Below, piece by piece: positions 36,677 to 45,443 of a stretch of 64,000 bases of DNA (its first letter is position 1; the number at the start of each line of letters is the position of its first letter). The translations under genes and the position numbers were made by a program. The stretch is taken from positions 1,302,001 through 1,366,000 of the forward strand of contig NZ_OBEL01000001.1 in assembly GCF_900215605.1 (NCBI RefSeq), given 5' to 3'. The stretch comes from Cohaesibacter gelatinilyticus. Lineage in GTDB: Bacteria; Pseudomonadota; Alphaproteobacteria; Rhizobiales; Cohaesibacteraceae. Under the pieces are notes generated by a model that saw nothing but the letters and a program-made list of their open reading frames with translations, made no database searches and was not told the DNA's origin.

Positions 36677-37135
36677 TTATTTTACGCGAAAATTATCGTG
36701 GCAACCCTTACAGGAACCACCGAGCATTTTTACGCCACCGCCAAGCGCTGCACGGCCTTCACCTGCAACATTGGCAATGTTAGCTGCTGCATCCTTGAAT
36801 TTCTTGGCAGCGGCCCCAACTCCTGGCATATCTTTCCAGATGGCAGGCAAAGCGCGGGAAACACCCGGCATATCTTCTGAGGAAGAGCCTGGGACGAACA
36901 GGAAACCGTGGTTGGTTTCCGCCAATTTTGCAATATTGCCTGCATGCAGTTTGGCCTTTTCAGCGTCATATTCGATCTCACCCTTAGCCATACCTGCCAA
37001 CATGCCCATATTTGCACCCAGTAGTTTGTAATAACCCTGACGAGCTTCAACGGCATCCTTTACGGGATCATCAGCAGCAAGGGCAGGAATAGAGAAAAGT
37101 GCCGCAGTAACTGCGGCCAAAATGATTTTACGCAT
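36677..37135 (-). CDS. Cytochrome c-556 / cytochrome c' family protein
   Basis: A 152-residue periplasmic monohaem cytochrome. It has a signal peptide (IILAAVTAALFSIPALAAD), a four-helix-bundle body, and the haem motif CKGCH near the C-terminus (GGSCKGCHDNFRVK), as in cytochromes c' and c-556. Members bind or detoxify nitric oxide or carry electrons. Being next to nap and to a b561 gene, a role in nitrogen-oxide handling is possible but not shown. Confidence 0.9.
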   Translation of the reverse strand: MRKIILAAVTAALFSIPALAADDPVKDAVEARQGYYKLLGANMGMLAGMAKGEIEYDAEKAKLHAGNIAKLAETNHGFLFVPGSSSEDMPGVSRALPAIWKDMPGVGAAAKKFKDAAANIANVAGEGRAALGGGVKMLGGSCKGCHDNFRVK

Positions 37136-37515
37136 AGGTCTTATGGTCCTTTATGTTCACGCAAAATTTATAGCGTCGGAGAAGTGATCGTTCCTCACAG
37201 TCGATAAGCTTCCTTCAACTCAGATGAGCCGGTCTCTCTAACGGAATCAAAAAGGAAGTTCGACAACATTGCCACTGCATTGTTGCGAAACAAAGAAACA
37301 ATTGATCACGCCAAACAATCAGCAACACTAATTTTGTATCAAATTTTGTCTGAACCCCAAATCTGGTTACACTCGGTTACAATCCCTCCGTCAGAATGCC
37401 GATGCCGACCTTAAACACTTCAAATGGCAGGCTTTTCAACAGAGATGTAAAATATGCACATTTCAGGCTTGCATTTGCTGACAAATAACGGCAAATACCT
37501 CTCACCGCTGACGCC
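37136..37515. other. Intergenic region upstream of tRNA-Ser
   Basis: 380 bases with no credible gene. It should hold the cytochrome c-556 promoter (leftward) and the tRNA promoter (rightward). The only regular element I see is a direct repeat GGTTACA at about 37363 and 37374, 11 bases apart, unexplained. Confidence 0.4.
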
Positions 37516-37605
<90 letters not shown>

Positions 37606-37772
37606 TTTTCATTTGCACATTGCCACCCGCCAACCCAATGTGCGATGGCTCCGAGTTCGAATTTCGTTCTTCACTCTTCCGCCATATTTTCCTGTGCCTT
37701 GCTACCCGCCAATCCAAGGCGTTTAGGCCTTGAGTTTGAACTTTGTTCTTCACTCTTCGCCTTTCTATCTCT
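37606..37772 (+). repeat. Two degenerate ~80-bp tandem repeats downstream of tRNA-Ser, each with a covarying hairpin
   Basis: Unit 1 starts near 37615 and unit 2 near 37695. Each begins with a hairpin holding a 13-base loop. Hairpin 1: GCACATTG (37615-37622), loop CCACCCGCCAACC, CAATGTGC (37636-37643). Hairpin 2: GCCTTG (37696-37701), loop CTACCCGCCAATC, CAAGGC (37715-37720). The loops differ at two bases while the stems changed in compensating pairs. Each unit ends in a block near-identical in both (GTTCTTCACTCTTC). In unit 1 this block follows GAGTTCGAATTTC and runs into CCGCCA, like the T-arm and 3' end of the tRNA just upstream. So the tRNA 3' end may be a third, parental copy. No gene seen up to 38003. 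Confidence 0.7.
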
Positions 37773-38003
37773 CAATAGTAAATCCGCTCAAACATTGTAC
37801 AAATGGTATCATTCTGGTCTGTAGCGTATCCATCATTCTTGTTTTGCGCGGTTTTTGAGGCGAAAAGCGAATAGAAAACAATTCTGTATTGTTCATATGA
37901 TGCAAGTATGATTCCAGCGCCTAAAATAATAGCAAAATCAATATGTTGTAGCGCTCTATAGTCGGGAAGACGCTTGCAGAATCGATGGTTTTTTCGGTGT
38001 CAT

Positions 38004-38699
38004 CTATGTTCTGGCTTTCTCAAAAGCTACCCAAGCTTGTTCGAATGCGGGGAAATCGAACCCATCCTGCTTTGCAGGGCCAAGCACAATCTGTTCATTC
38101 TCAAGCAGCGATTTGATTGCTTCCTCAAGAACAGGAAGCACATCTTCTGGGATTACCAAAGCACCATGCCTGTCTGCATGTACGAGTGCACCTGGTTGCA
38201 CCTTCAATTCGAAGATCTCGACTTCCGTACCCAGCTCCTTCACATGCACAAAGCCATGACTTGGACCAATTGAACCTGCGACGACCGGGAAGCCTTCAGG
38301 TAGGTCGCCGAGATCACGCATCACACCGTTGGTAAGGGCCCCTGACATACCAAAGCCTTTATGGACCGTTGTGTTGATTTCGCCCCAATAGGCACCAATG
38401 CAAACAGGAAAATCGACATCCTCGATCACCGCGATAGATGGTTTCGGTGCTTCAGCCATGGCCCGATAGTAGTTCATACGACGCTCACGGATGACTTCAG
38501 GTGCTTCTTCTGGCGGGTTCACTGCAGCGATTTTTGCAGTACAGGCATAACCAACGATGGCTGGTTCATCCGGGGCAGAGCACTGCATGGTGCCGCGAGT
38601 GAAATCTGAAAAGCCGCGTTTTCCTTGTGCAACTTCGATGGCATTGCAAACGGTCGGTGTATCAACCGATTTGAGAAGGTTTAGCAAGGAGTCATTCAT
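38004..38699 (-). CDS. RraA-like protein (HMG/oxaloacetate aldolase superfamily)
   Basis: A 231-residue RraA-family protein, last gene of the large minus-strand unit. The family's metal and substrate site is seen as GAYWGEINTTVHKGFGMSGALTNGVMRDLGDL (Arg and Asp of the RDL motif conserved), and the C-terminal PGALVHADRHGALVIPEDV is typical. Family members include 4-hydroxy-4-methyl-2-oxoglutarate aldolase and oxaloacetate decarboxylase as well as the RNase E inhibitor. In a catabolic operon the aldolase/decarboxylase role is the more likely. It follows the alpha/beta hydrolase gene by three bases. Confidence 0.85.
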   Translation of the reverse strand: MNDSLLNLLKSVDTPTVCNAIEVAQGKRGFSDFTRGTMQCSAPDEPAIVGYACTAKIAAVNPPEEAPEVIRERRMNYYRAMAEAPKPSIAVIEDVDFPVCIGAYWGEINTTVHKGFGMSGALTNGVMRDLGDLPEGFPVVAGSIGPSHGFVHVKELGTEVEIFELKVQPGALVHADRHGALVIPEDVLPVLEEAIKSLLENEQIVLGPAKQDGFDFPAFEQAWVAFEKART

Positions 38700-38702
38700 G
38701 TC

Positions 38703-39410
38703 TTATCTTTCCATCCAGCGCAGCAAGGCTTGATTGGTCTTGATGGGTTGTTCCAATGTTGGCAGATGCCCGGCCTGATCGATGATCTCCAATTGAGAAT
38801 TCTTCATAAGGTCATGCATCAATTCGTGCCGCTCGATAGGACACAGGAGGTCTTCCCGACCACACAAAATCAGGGCAGAGCAATCTGATGCAGCTAACAT
38901 ATCCTGTTGGTCAGGGCGGCTCTGAAGTGCCCGTGACTGCTTAACAAAGATTTCCGGGCCAAACTTGAGCGCCATATCCATGCAGAGATCCAGGATCTGA
39001 TCCCGTTGCGGGGTGTCGGCCAGATAATTCGGCTTCATTTCGTCCCGCATAACCTCACGAAGGCCTCCTGCTTGAACTTTGGTAATTTGCGGCTCCCGTT
39101 TTTGCTTCACATCTTCCAGTTCTGCTCTGGGGTTGGTATCCAACAGTGCTATTTTTTTAATCCGTTCAGGGGCTTGTCTTAGCATTTCCATTGCAACGAT
39201 TCCGCCCATGGAAAGTCCTGCGAGAGCAAATTCCGATGCTGAGGTCTCGGACAAAATATGGGCAGCTAGATCTTCTATCGTATCGCCTTCAATGAGGTTG
39301 GCGACATAAACTGGATAGCGATCCGCCAAGGCTTCAATTTGCGGACGAAACAACCGGGCATCACACATCATGCCCGGTATGAAAAGCAACGGAAGACTGG
39401 CTGAGCTCAC
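38703..39410 (-). CDS. Alpha/beta hydrolase
   Basis: A 235-residue alpha/beta hydrolase with oxyanion-hole region FIPGMMCD, nucleophile elbow GLSMGG (Ser near residue 67), acid in CGREDLLCP and His in AGHLPTLEQP, forming a full triad. The start overlaps the end of the MetE-like gene (ATGA at 39407-39410), so the two are translationally coupled. It probably hydrolyses an ester or lactone intermediate of the pathway; the substrate is unknown. Confidence 0.88.
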   Translation of the reverse strand: MSSASLPLLFIPGMMCDARLFRPQIEALADRYPVYVANLIEGDTIEDLAAHILSETSASEFALAGLSMGGIVAMEMLRQAPERIKKIALLDTNPRAELEDVKQKREPQITKVQAGGLREVMRDEMKPNYLADTPQRDQILDLCMDMALKFGPEIFVKQSRALQSRPDQQDMLAASDCSALILCGREDLLCPIERHELMHDLMKNSQLEIIDQAGHLPTLEQPIKTNQALLRWMER

Positions 39411-40540
39411 AAGCGCTCTCCGGCGAGGTCTGCCCCTTCACGCAGGCTCTTCAGCTTTGCATAAGCAATCTCTGGGTCGACTGCGCCATAACCCGCAAAG
39501 GTTCCAAAGCCGCAATCGGATCCGGCAATTACACGATCAGCACCGACAATATCGATAAAGCGCTCAAGTCTCTGCGCGACAAGCTCCGGATGCTCGACAA
39601 AATTGGTGGTCGTATCAACAACACCCGGAATGAGGATCTTGTCATCTGGAATTTCATTCTTGCGATCCCGGAAGACCGTCCATTCATGGGCATGGCGAGG
39701 GTTGGATGTTTCAAATAAAACGTAATGAGCCTTTGTTTTCATGAGCGTATTGAACACTTTATCCATGGAAATGTCGCAGACATGAGGACCTTCATAATTG
39801 CCCCAGCAAATGTGGACACGTACTTTTTCAGCCGGGATTTCCGAGAGGGCGAAGTTTAGTGCCTCGACATGCATATCAGCGATTTTGACGAACTCACGGT
39901 CAGAGAGGTCACTGAACAACATGTGACGAGAAAGCGCGAGATCCGGGCAATCAAGCTGCAAATTCAGCCCTGAGGCCACAATGGTCTCATATTCATCCTT
40001 CATTGCATGGGCGAGGGCGGAGAGATAAGAAGCCCGGCTTGCATAGAAATCATTTTGTAAAAAGAGAGAGATAACGCCGGGAGATGCCGCATTCATGAAG
40101 CCTTCCATGGCTCCATGCAAAGCCATGGCCGCTTTCAGATTGGCAATGTCCTTTTGCAGTTCGCCCTGTCCTTTGGACTTGACCTCATCGGTACACATGG
40201 GGCGGGCATAAGTAGGTGTGCCGCCATCACTCGCCAAACGCTCCAGAAAGGAAGGGAACATCTGAAGGTCCTGGGGTGCGTTTCGCGGGCTGTCACCAGA
40301 AAACCCGGTATAGCGATCTTTCACATAGGTCGCATAGGAAATCTTGGAGGTTTCACCATCACTGACGATATCGACACCTGCCTCTACCTGCTTTTTGACG
40401 GTCGCGCTAACTGCATCACTCATACAGCGATCAAAGGCTTCAGCATCGTAAGTTTTTCCTTGTTCGCGCGCAAAAATGAAATCCACGACGTCCTGAGTGC
40501 GCGGCAAAGAGCCGACATGACTTGTTTTGATGCGTGACAT
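39407..40540 (-). CDS. MetE C-domain-like zinc thiol/alkyl transferase (EaCoMT-like length)
   Basis: A 377-residue member of the cobalamin-independent methionine synthase C-terminal family. The N-terminus SHVGSLPRT matches the family opening. Zinc ligands are visible as His243-x-Cys245 (VRVHICWGNYEGPH) and Cys343 (GSDCGFGTF), with Glu277 (LFETSNPRH) a possible fourth. It lacks the MetE N-domain. Short stand-alone members include archaeal core MetE and epoxyalkane:coenzyme M transferase, which is also 377 residues. Catalysis should thus involve thiolate activation and C-S bond making or breaking on an operon-specific substrate. GGAGGGAG lies a little far upstream of the start. Confidence 0.85.
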   Translation of the reverse strand: MSRIKTSHVGSLPRTQDVVDFIFAREQGKTYDAEAFDRCMSDAVSATVKKQVEAGVDIVSDGETSKISYATYVKDRYTGFSGDSPRNAPQDLQMFPSFLERLASDGGTPTYARPMCTDEVKSKGQGELQKDIANLKAAMALHGAMEGFMNAASPGVISLFLQNDFYASRASYLSALAHAMKDEYETIVASGLNLQLDCPDLALSRHMLFSDLSDREFVKIADMHVEALNFALSEIPAEKVRVHICWGNYEGPHVCDISMDKVFNTLMKTKAHYVLFETSNPRHAHEWTVFRDRKNEIPDDKILIPGVVDTTTNFVEHPELVAQRLERFIDIVGADRVIAGSDCGFGTFAGYGAVDPEIAYAKLKSLREGADLAGERL

Positions 40541-40568
40541 TCCTGGTCTTCTCCCTCCAGATATTGCA

Positions 40569-40599
40569 CTCGGCCCCGGAACTCAGAACCGGGGCTGAG
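40569..40599 (-). terminator. Hairpin between the bicupin and MetE-like genes
   Basis: CTCGGCCCCGG (40569-40579) pairs with CCGGGGCTGAG (40589-40599), 11 bp with one G-U pair and a 9-base loop. It lies in the 71-base gap after the bicupin stop. No T tract, so more likely a processing or stability stem that separates distal genes of the unit. Function is inference. Confidence 0.45.
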
Positions 40600-40611
40600 C
40601 AAATATTATGA

Positions 40612-41577
40612 TTATCCTTGCCAGGTTGCTCCGGCGGGATCTTTAGTGTTCATCACACGGTACAGGCTGGCTTCTCCAGTCATGGATGGTGCGAGGCTAT
40701 GACGGAGCTGTGGTGGAATTGCACAGACATCTCCCGGTGCAAGGGTGGTCTCTCCACCTTCCCAAGTCAACTTCCAGTGTCCGCGCATGACCATGAGAAT
40801 TTCATAGCGATCAACACTGTAAGTCTCTTCAGAAATTGAACCTCGTGTAAGGAGTTCTACCTCAAATCCAGGCTTATCTTTCAGTAGGGCTTGTTCGCCG
40901 ATGACTTTACATGGTTCGTCGGCAGCCAAGGCCATCATATCCCAATAGCGACCGATATAATTGCGAACGACAGCACTGGTTGGGGCCTCGGCATAATCCT
41001 TGAGTTGCTCATCAGTCAGCAGTGGCATCGGCGAGACATTATGGGGGAGGCTTTCGCCTTTCTTGCTGTCATAAAGGACGCCATTCTCACCCAAAATCAG
41101 GCCATGATCTTTCGCATCTTCAATCACTTGCGGAGCCCAGGTCACGCCACCACCAGCATCATCACCGCCAAGGATGGACATGATCATGCCATAGTCGGTT
41201 CCGATATTCTCGAACCCGCGGAAAATTCCAGTTGGAATGTTGAAGATATCACCTTCTTCGCAAACAACTTCGCCTGCATTGCCCCAACGACCCCAGAAGA
41301 AACGCCAGCGACCTTTCAGAACAAAGAAGACTTCAGCTGTGGTGTGACTGTGCAGGCTGTTTCGGCACTTGGGAGGCTGGCCAGCCGCCCCAATATTGAA
41401 ACCAGGGGTGTCTGCAATATGAACATGCTGATCAGGGCTCTCAGATACGCCGCCACCAATGATGGTGAAGTTTTCTTTCTGATCAGATCCAGGCGTGTGG
41501 GCGTCGATAAAGGCTGTGCGGCATGGCTTCAAATCGCCATAGCGGACAATGCGCTTTTCCATTTCTTGAGGTGTCAT
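40612..41577 (-). CDS. Bicupin protein, gentisate-dioxygenase-like fold, one intact metal site
   Basis: A 321-residue protein with two cupin barrels. Domain 1 (about 60-150) keeps a metal-type pattern LHSHTTAEVFFVLKGRWRFFWG followed by GDIFNIPTGIFRGFEN. Domain 2 (about 225-310) has the barrel frame (YEILMVMRGHWKLTW, LAPGDVCAIPPQLRHSL) but lacks the paired histidines. It is tight behind the SnoaL-like gene (six bases) and belongs to the minus-strand unit. It could be a dioxygenase, isomerase or hydroxy-acid-modifying enzyme. Chemistry unknown. Confidence 0.82.
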   Translation of the reverse strand: MTPQEMEKRIVRYGDLKPCRTAFIDAHTPGSDQKENFTIIGGGVSESPDQHVHIADTPGFNIGAAGQPPKCRNSLHSHTTAEVFFVLKGRWRFFWGRWGNAGEVVCEEGDIFNIPTGIFRGFENIGTDYGMIMSILGGDDAGGGVTWAPQVIEDAKDHGLILGENGVLYDSKKGESLPHNVSPMPLLTDEQLKDYAEAPTSAVVRNYIGRYWDMMALAADEPCKVIGEQALLKDKPGFEVELLTRGSISEETYSVDRYEILMVMRGHWKLTWEGGETTLAPGDVCAIPPQLRHSLAPSMTGEASLYRVMNTKDPAGATWQG

Positions 41578-41583
41578 AACTTC

Positions 41584-42552
41584 TTACCCTGTTTTCAAAA
41601 TGATTTGTTTCCAAATGGACGTCTCGTCGAAGAGAGCGAATTCACGTCGCAGTCCCCATGGTCCAAATTCCGCATGACAGGCACCCATCACATAGACATC
41701 GGCCCCGGTCGGTGCTCCAAACATTCCCCAACCGTCATGTTTGCCGGTCAGGCTCCAACGTAGTGCTGCGCGTGGAGGCATCATCGGATCATCACGACCA
41801 ATCTGATGCTCGATTTTGAACTCGGCGTGAGGGAAGCTTGCACGCAGTCCCATCCAGAAAGCATCCACCGCATTGTGGGAATGATCTGAGACATCGCCTG
41901 CATATTCGACCTGACAACCGCGATCGTAGGCAGTCGGAATGACAGCAAGATCGGCATTCATGATACGGGTTAAAATATCAGCATATTTCGCGCCCCATTC
42001 ATTGTCGTTGCCCTTGCCTTTGTAAGGTCCGGGCTGATCGGTAGAGCGAGAAAGGGGACGAACGCAATTGTCTGGTCCGCCTTCGCGTTCAATCAGATCG
42101 CGAGCATAGTCGGCAGGGTTCCAGCCCATCTGACGCACGATGGCACCTTGATCCCGAATGAGCCATTCATCATTGATCTGATTGTTGATGGCATGGCAGT
42201 CGGCAATGATGCGATATCGCAACTTCTTACCAGTCGCTTTTCCAAATACACCGTCACCCAAGTGGGTTGCGGTAGAGAAGATACGGTGGGAGGACAGCAT
42301 GCCGTCTTCAGGAGAACCAGACCAGATAACATCCTCACCAAAGAGTGTGCGATCCGGAAACTCGTTCAAGGTAGCCATGGTGGCAGCAATCACGCCCTGA
42401 TTGCCGACGGAAACAGATCCCGGCATTCGAACGACAATGTCGGGAGCATAATAATCATGCAAGGTCGCGATGCCGCGATCTTCCCAGATTTCCTTCGTGA
42501 TCTTGATAATATAGTCTGGGAAATCCTTGAATTTGGGGTCAAATCCCTTCAT
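41584..42552 (-). CDS. SnoaL/NTF2-like protein A (two-domain, most divergent)
   Basis: A 322-residue protein with two predicted SnoaL-like (NTF2 fold) halves. The first has FPDYIIKITKEIWEDRGIATLHDYYAPDIVVRMPGSVSVGNQGV. The second has FWMGLRASFPHAEFKIEHQIGRDD and RWSLTGKHDGWGMFGAPTGADVYVMGACHAEFG. SnoaL-like proteins bind small hydrophobic or carboxylic ligands and some act as cyclases, isomerases or dehydratases. It is the first gene after the LacI gene (47-base gap) and clearly more distant from the other four SnoaL-like proteins of the cluster. Substrate unknown. Confidence 0.82.
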   Translation of the reverse strand: MKGFDPKFKDFPDYIIKITKEIWEDRGIATLHDYYAPDIVVRMPGSVSVGNQGVIAATMATLNEFPDRTLFGEDVIWSGSPEDGMLSSHRIFSTATHLGDGVFGKATGKKLRYRIIADCHAINNQINDEWLIRDQGAIVRQMGWNPADYARDLIEREGGPDNCVRPLSRSTDQPGPYKGKGNDNEWGAKYADILTRIMNADLAVIPTAYDRGCQVEYAGDVSDHSHNAVDAFWMGLRASFPHAEFKIEHQIGRDDPMMPPRAALRWSLTGKHDGWGMFGAPTGADVYVMGACHAEFGPWGLRREFALFDETSIWKQIILKTG

Positions 42553-42599
42553 GTCATTCTTCCAAAAGTAGGTTAGAACTTATCTGCTCGCTTGTTTCC

Positions 42600-43613
42600 T
42601 CAAGCATCTGCCTTTCGTGCTGACCCACGGATGATCAATGGACCATCAATGGCAACACGACGAACAGGTGAGGCTGGATCTTCGATCCGGGAGAGCAGGG
42701 TGGTAACGGTCTCGGTAACCATGCGATTTGCAGGTTGGCGTACGGTGGTCAGATCGTAGCTAGGCCAGGAAGCAAGCGTCACGTCATCATAGCCAACAAC
42801 GGATACATCTTGTGGTATGCGCAGGCCGAGTTCGAAACGCAGCACGTCCATCACGGCGAAAGCCATATGATCGTTGGCAACGAAGACGGCGTCAGGTCGG
42901 TCTTCGCAATCAAAGAGAGTTCTTGCAGCTTGCTGAGCTAGCTCATAACGAAAATTGCCTTCCGCTCGGGCAAACAAGGTTTGGCCGGTTTCTGCAAGAC
43001 CTGCGATGAAACCAGCTTCGCGATCTCGCTGGGTGGAGGCACCTTCCCAACCGGCAATATGAGCGATCTTCTTGTGTCCGGCTTTTATCAGAAATTCTGC
43101 CAGTTTTCGGCCGCCAGCAAAGTTGTCTGAGCTGACACCTGAAAGGCGGTCGTCATCCTGCTGACGGTTGAATAGTACAATGGGAATGCCTGCCGCTTCA
43201 CAACGAGCGGTCAGATCATTGGACATCCCGACCGATGCAGTAATGATGCCATCAACCTGATAGTCCAGCAGCTCATCAATCACGTCCTGAGTGGCTTCGC
43301 TATCATTGGAGGCCATGAAGACCAGAACATGATAGCCATGCTGTTGTAGCTCATTGGAAAGTTTCTCGATTGCTTCCGGATAGAACTGGTTCTCCAGATA
43401 AGCGACGACGAGACCAATGATCCGGCTTTTGCCAGTAATGAGTGAGCGCGCAAGAACATTCGGGCGATAACCAAGTTCTGCCGCTGCAGCGCGAACTTTA
43501 TCCGCCGTTTTCTTGGAAACGCTTGCACCGGGTGTGAACACGCGCGACACAGCCGACTGGCTGACGCCTGCGAGCTTTGCGACCTGAGTGCTGGTGACTT
43601 TTTCGGAACTCAT
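42600..43613 (-). CDS. LacI-family transcriptional repressor of the cluster
   Basis: A 337-residue LacI/GalR repressor. Helix-turn-helix: TSTQVAKLAGVSQSAVSRVFTPGASVSKKTADKVRAAAAELGYRPN; hinge helix NVLARSLITGKS with the Leu that inserts at a central CpG step. The ligand domain (61-337) is of the PBP type (IGLVVAYLENQFYPEAIEKL, DGIITASVG, PDAVFVANDHMAFAVMDVL). It lies inside the minus-strand operon, its start overlapping the SDR stop (ATGA), hence would be self-regulated. Two operator-like palindromes with central CG lie at 51817-51892. Confidence 0.93.
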   Translation of the reverse strand: MSSEKVTSTQVAKLAGVSQSAVSRVFTPGASVSKKTADKVRAAAAELGYRPNVLARSLITGKSRIIGLVVAYLENQFYPEAIEKLSNELQQHGYHVLVFMASNDSEATQDVIDELLDYQVDGIITASVGMSNDLTARCEAAGIPIVLFNRQQDDDRLSGVSSDNFAGGRKLAEFLIKAGHKKIAHIAGWEGASTQRDREAGFIAGLAETGQTLFARAEGNFRYELAQQAARTLFDCEDRPDAVFVANDHMAFAVMDVLRFELGLRIPQDVSVVGYDDVTLASWPSYDLTTVRQPANRMVTETVTTLLSRIEDPASPVRRVAIDGPLIIRGSARKADA

Positions 43614-44374
43614 TCTGCTGTCCAGCCTCCGTCAATCATCAGTGCAGTACCTGTCACCATGGCAGACGCATCAGAGGCCAGAAACAGAACTGCGCCCATC
43701 ATGTCTTCGACTTCGGCAACCCGTCCAAGTTTGATCTTCTCCGTAATCCATTTGACCTTATCAGGCTGATCGAAAGTGGGTGCCGTCAAAGGCGTGCGAA
43801 CAAAGGTTGGGCAGACGGTATTGACCCGAATTTGCTTTGGTCCAAATTCAATGGCCATGGCTTTGGTAAAGCCTTCAACCGCATGCTTGGTTGCACAATA
43901 GACGGCCCGATCGATGCCCCCGACATGTCCCATTTGGGAGGAAATATTGATGAGGGAACCCGGTTTGCCAGCATCAATCAGGCCTTTGGCGACAGCTTGG
44001 GTCAGGAAATAGGCGCCTTTGATGTTCAGATCCGTGACTGCATCAAAGTCTTCCGTGGTTGTGTCAGTTGTCGCGGAATGTCGCGCCAAACCGGCACTAT
44101 TGACCAGAATGTCGAACGGCCCCAGTTCCGAAATCTGCGCTTTGGATGCTTCTACGTCGGATACATCCATGCTTACCGCATTTGCGGTCCAGCCCTTGGC
44201 TTTCATGGCTTCCACTGCATCGCTCAATTTTCCCAATGAGCGCGCAGCAAGGGTAACCTCTGCGCCTGCTTCAGCCAAGGCGGCTGCGGAAGCTAAGCCA
44301 ATACCAGAAGAGGCACCGGCAACAAGGGCTTTTCTGCCATTAAGTCGGAAAGAGGGAGTTTGGGGTAAGATCAT
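43610..44374 (-). CDS. Short-chain dehydrogenase/reductase
   Basis: A 254-residue classical SDR. Cofactor motif VAGASSGIGLASAAALAEAG; NSAG; active site Ser-Tyr-Lys as ISSQMGHVG and YCATKHA; C-terminal PTFVRTPLTAP and LMIDGGWTAE. The arginine-like residue after the cofactor motif (LAARSLGKL) favours NADP(H) but is not decisive. It overlaps the LacI gene at its 3' end and touches the SnoaL-like B gene at its 5' end. It probably oxidises or reduces a hydroxy intermediate of the pathway. Confidence 0.92.
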   Translation of the reverse strand: MILPQTPSFRLNGRKALVAGASSGIGLASAAALAEAGAEVTLAARSLGKLSDAVEAMKAKGWTANAVSMDVSDVEASKAQISELGPFDILVNSAGLARHSATTDTTTEDFDAVTDLNIKGAYFLTQAVAKGLIDAGKPGSLINISSQMGHVGGIDRAVYCATKHAVEGFTKAMAIEFGPKQIRVNTVCPTFVRTPLTAPTFDQPDKVKWITEKIKLGRVAEVEDMMGAVLFLASDASAMVTGTALMIDGGWTAE

Positions 44375-45429
44375 TATGGGGCCTTTCCTGTCTCATGATC
44401 AAATCCGGGACGCGATTTATTAAACTCACGCAGACGCGCAAATACATCGACTCCGATTTGATCATACATGTGCAGAAGGTCGACAAGCACCCAATTCTCG
44501 CGAATTTTTCCGTTTTCCAAACGCCAGAAGTCGAGACTCCGTAGGGAGATTTTTTTATCCATAGGAGCAATGCCCAGCCAGCCACCAGCTGAAATGGTCT
44601 GAGCCATATTTGGCCAGCCCGTTACAGCCGCGTAATTTTGGTCTCCAAAGAAGTGATGAGTGACTTCATCCGGATATTGCCCGCGATCAGGCATGGCAGC
44701 GAGAAACGGGATCTGATGCCAATTGCGAAACCCCTGAATGCCGCGAGCAGTTCCGATTCCAGCCGGCCCATACCAATTCATCTTCTCGTGCCAGAAGCGA
44801 TCAAGCTGCATGACCTCCGGGCCACCTGTTGAGGGATACAGAGAGAGGTGCTTGAGCATATCGACGATATGCGCGCAGGTTTTTCGGCCCTGTTCAACGT
44901 CGTATGGCCCCGGAACCAAACCATCCTGTGTTGCTGGGCCAGGAACATGCCATTCCCGCGCCAAACTGGGTGATAATGGCCAAGCCTGAGCCTGCATCAT
45001 GACTTCCGGAATATCCCAAATAGCTTGGACTTCTACAATCTGCTCATTTTCGAACCGATAGAATTCATGAAAGCGCATTGAAATTTGATGCCCAGTGGCT
45101 GGAATATTCAGCCAAGGATTAGTGAAGGTGCCTGTATGATAACCGCCACATCCAATCCAATCGGCTCCATCATCTTCTGATCCAGCCATGACGATATAAT
45201 CACGTCGTTCCAGATCGGGCAGAGCCGTAAGCAATGGGGCATAGACAGTATTATAGAAAGCATCCGGTCCGTTCAGATCCCCGAACGGATGGCACATATG
45301 AAATACCGCGTCAGGATGCATGAGTTTTTTGAGCTCATCACGCACATCTTGTTCGGTAAAGTCATATTGAGCAGCTCTCAAGGGAGAGAGGAGAGCTTTA
45401 TGCCGACTATGTTGATCCATAAAATCCAT
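44374..45429 (-). CDS. SnoaL/NTF2-like protein B (two-domain)
   Basis: A 351-residue protein with tandem NTF2-fold halves. The first (about 25-150) has MHPDAVFHMCHPFGDLNGPDAFYNTVYAPLLTALPDLERRDYI and MRFHEFYRFENEQIVEVQAIWD. The second (about 210-330) has FWHEKMNWYGPAGIGTARGIQGFRNWHQIPFLAAMPDR and LRSLDFWRLENGKIRENWVLVDLLHMYDQIGVDVFARL. It is clearly paralogous to proteins D and E of the plus unit. The stop and the SDR start share a base. Possibly an isomerase, dehydratase or ligand carrier; function unknown. Confidence 0.85.
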   Translation of the reverse strand: MDFMDQHSRHKALLSPLRAAQYDFTEQDVRDELKKLMHPDAVFHMCHPFGDLNGPDAFYNTVYAPLLTALPDLERRDYIVMAGSEDDGADWIGCGGYHTGTFTNPWLNIPATGHQISMRFHEFYRFENEQIVEVQAIWDIPEVMMQAQAWPLSPSLAREWHVPGPATQDGLVPGPYDVEQGRKTCAHIVDMLKHLSLYPSTGGPEVMQLDRFWHEKMNWYGPAGIGTARGIQGFRNWHQIPFLAAMPDRGQYPDEVTHHFFGDQNYAAVTGWPNMAQTISAGGWLGIAPMDKKISLRSLDFWRLENGKIRENWVLVDLLHMYDQIGVDVFARLREFNKSRPGFDHETGKAP

Positions 45430-45443
45430 GCCCCAAGTTCAGC

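Noticed and set aside
39407-40540. Methionine biosynthesis metE
   Set aside because: Only the C-domain-type half is present, at 377 residues, with no methionine or folate genes or riboswitch around.
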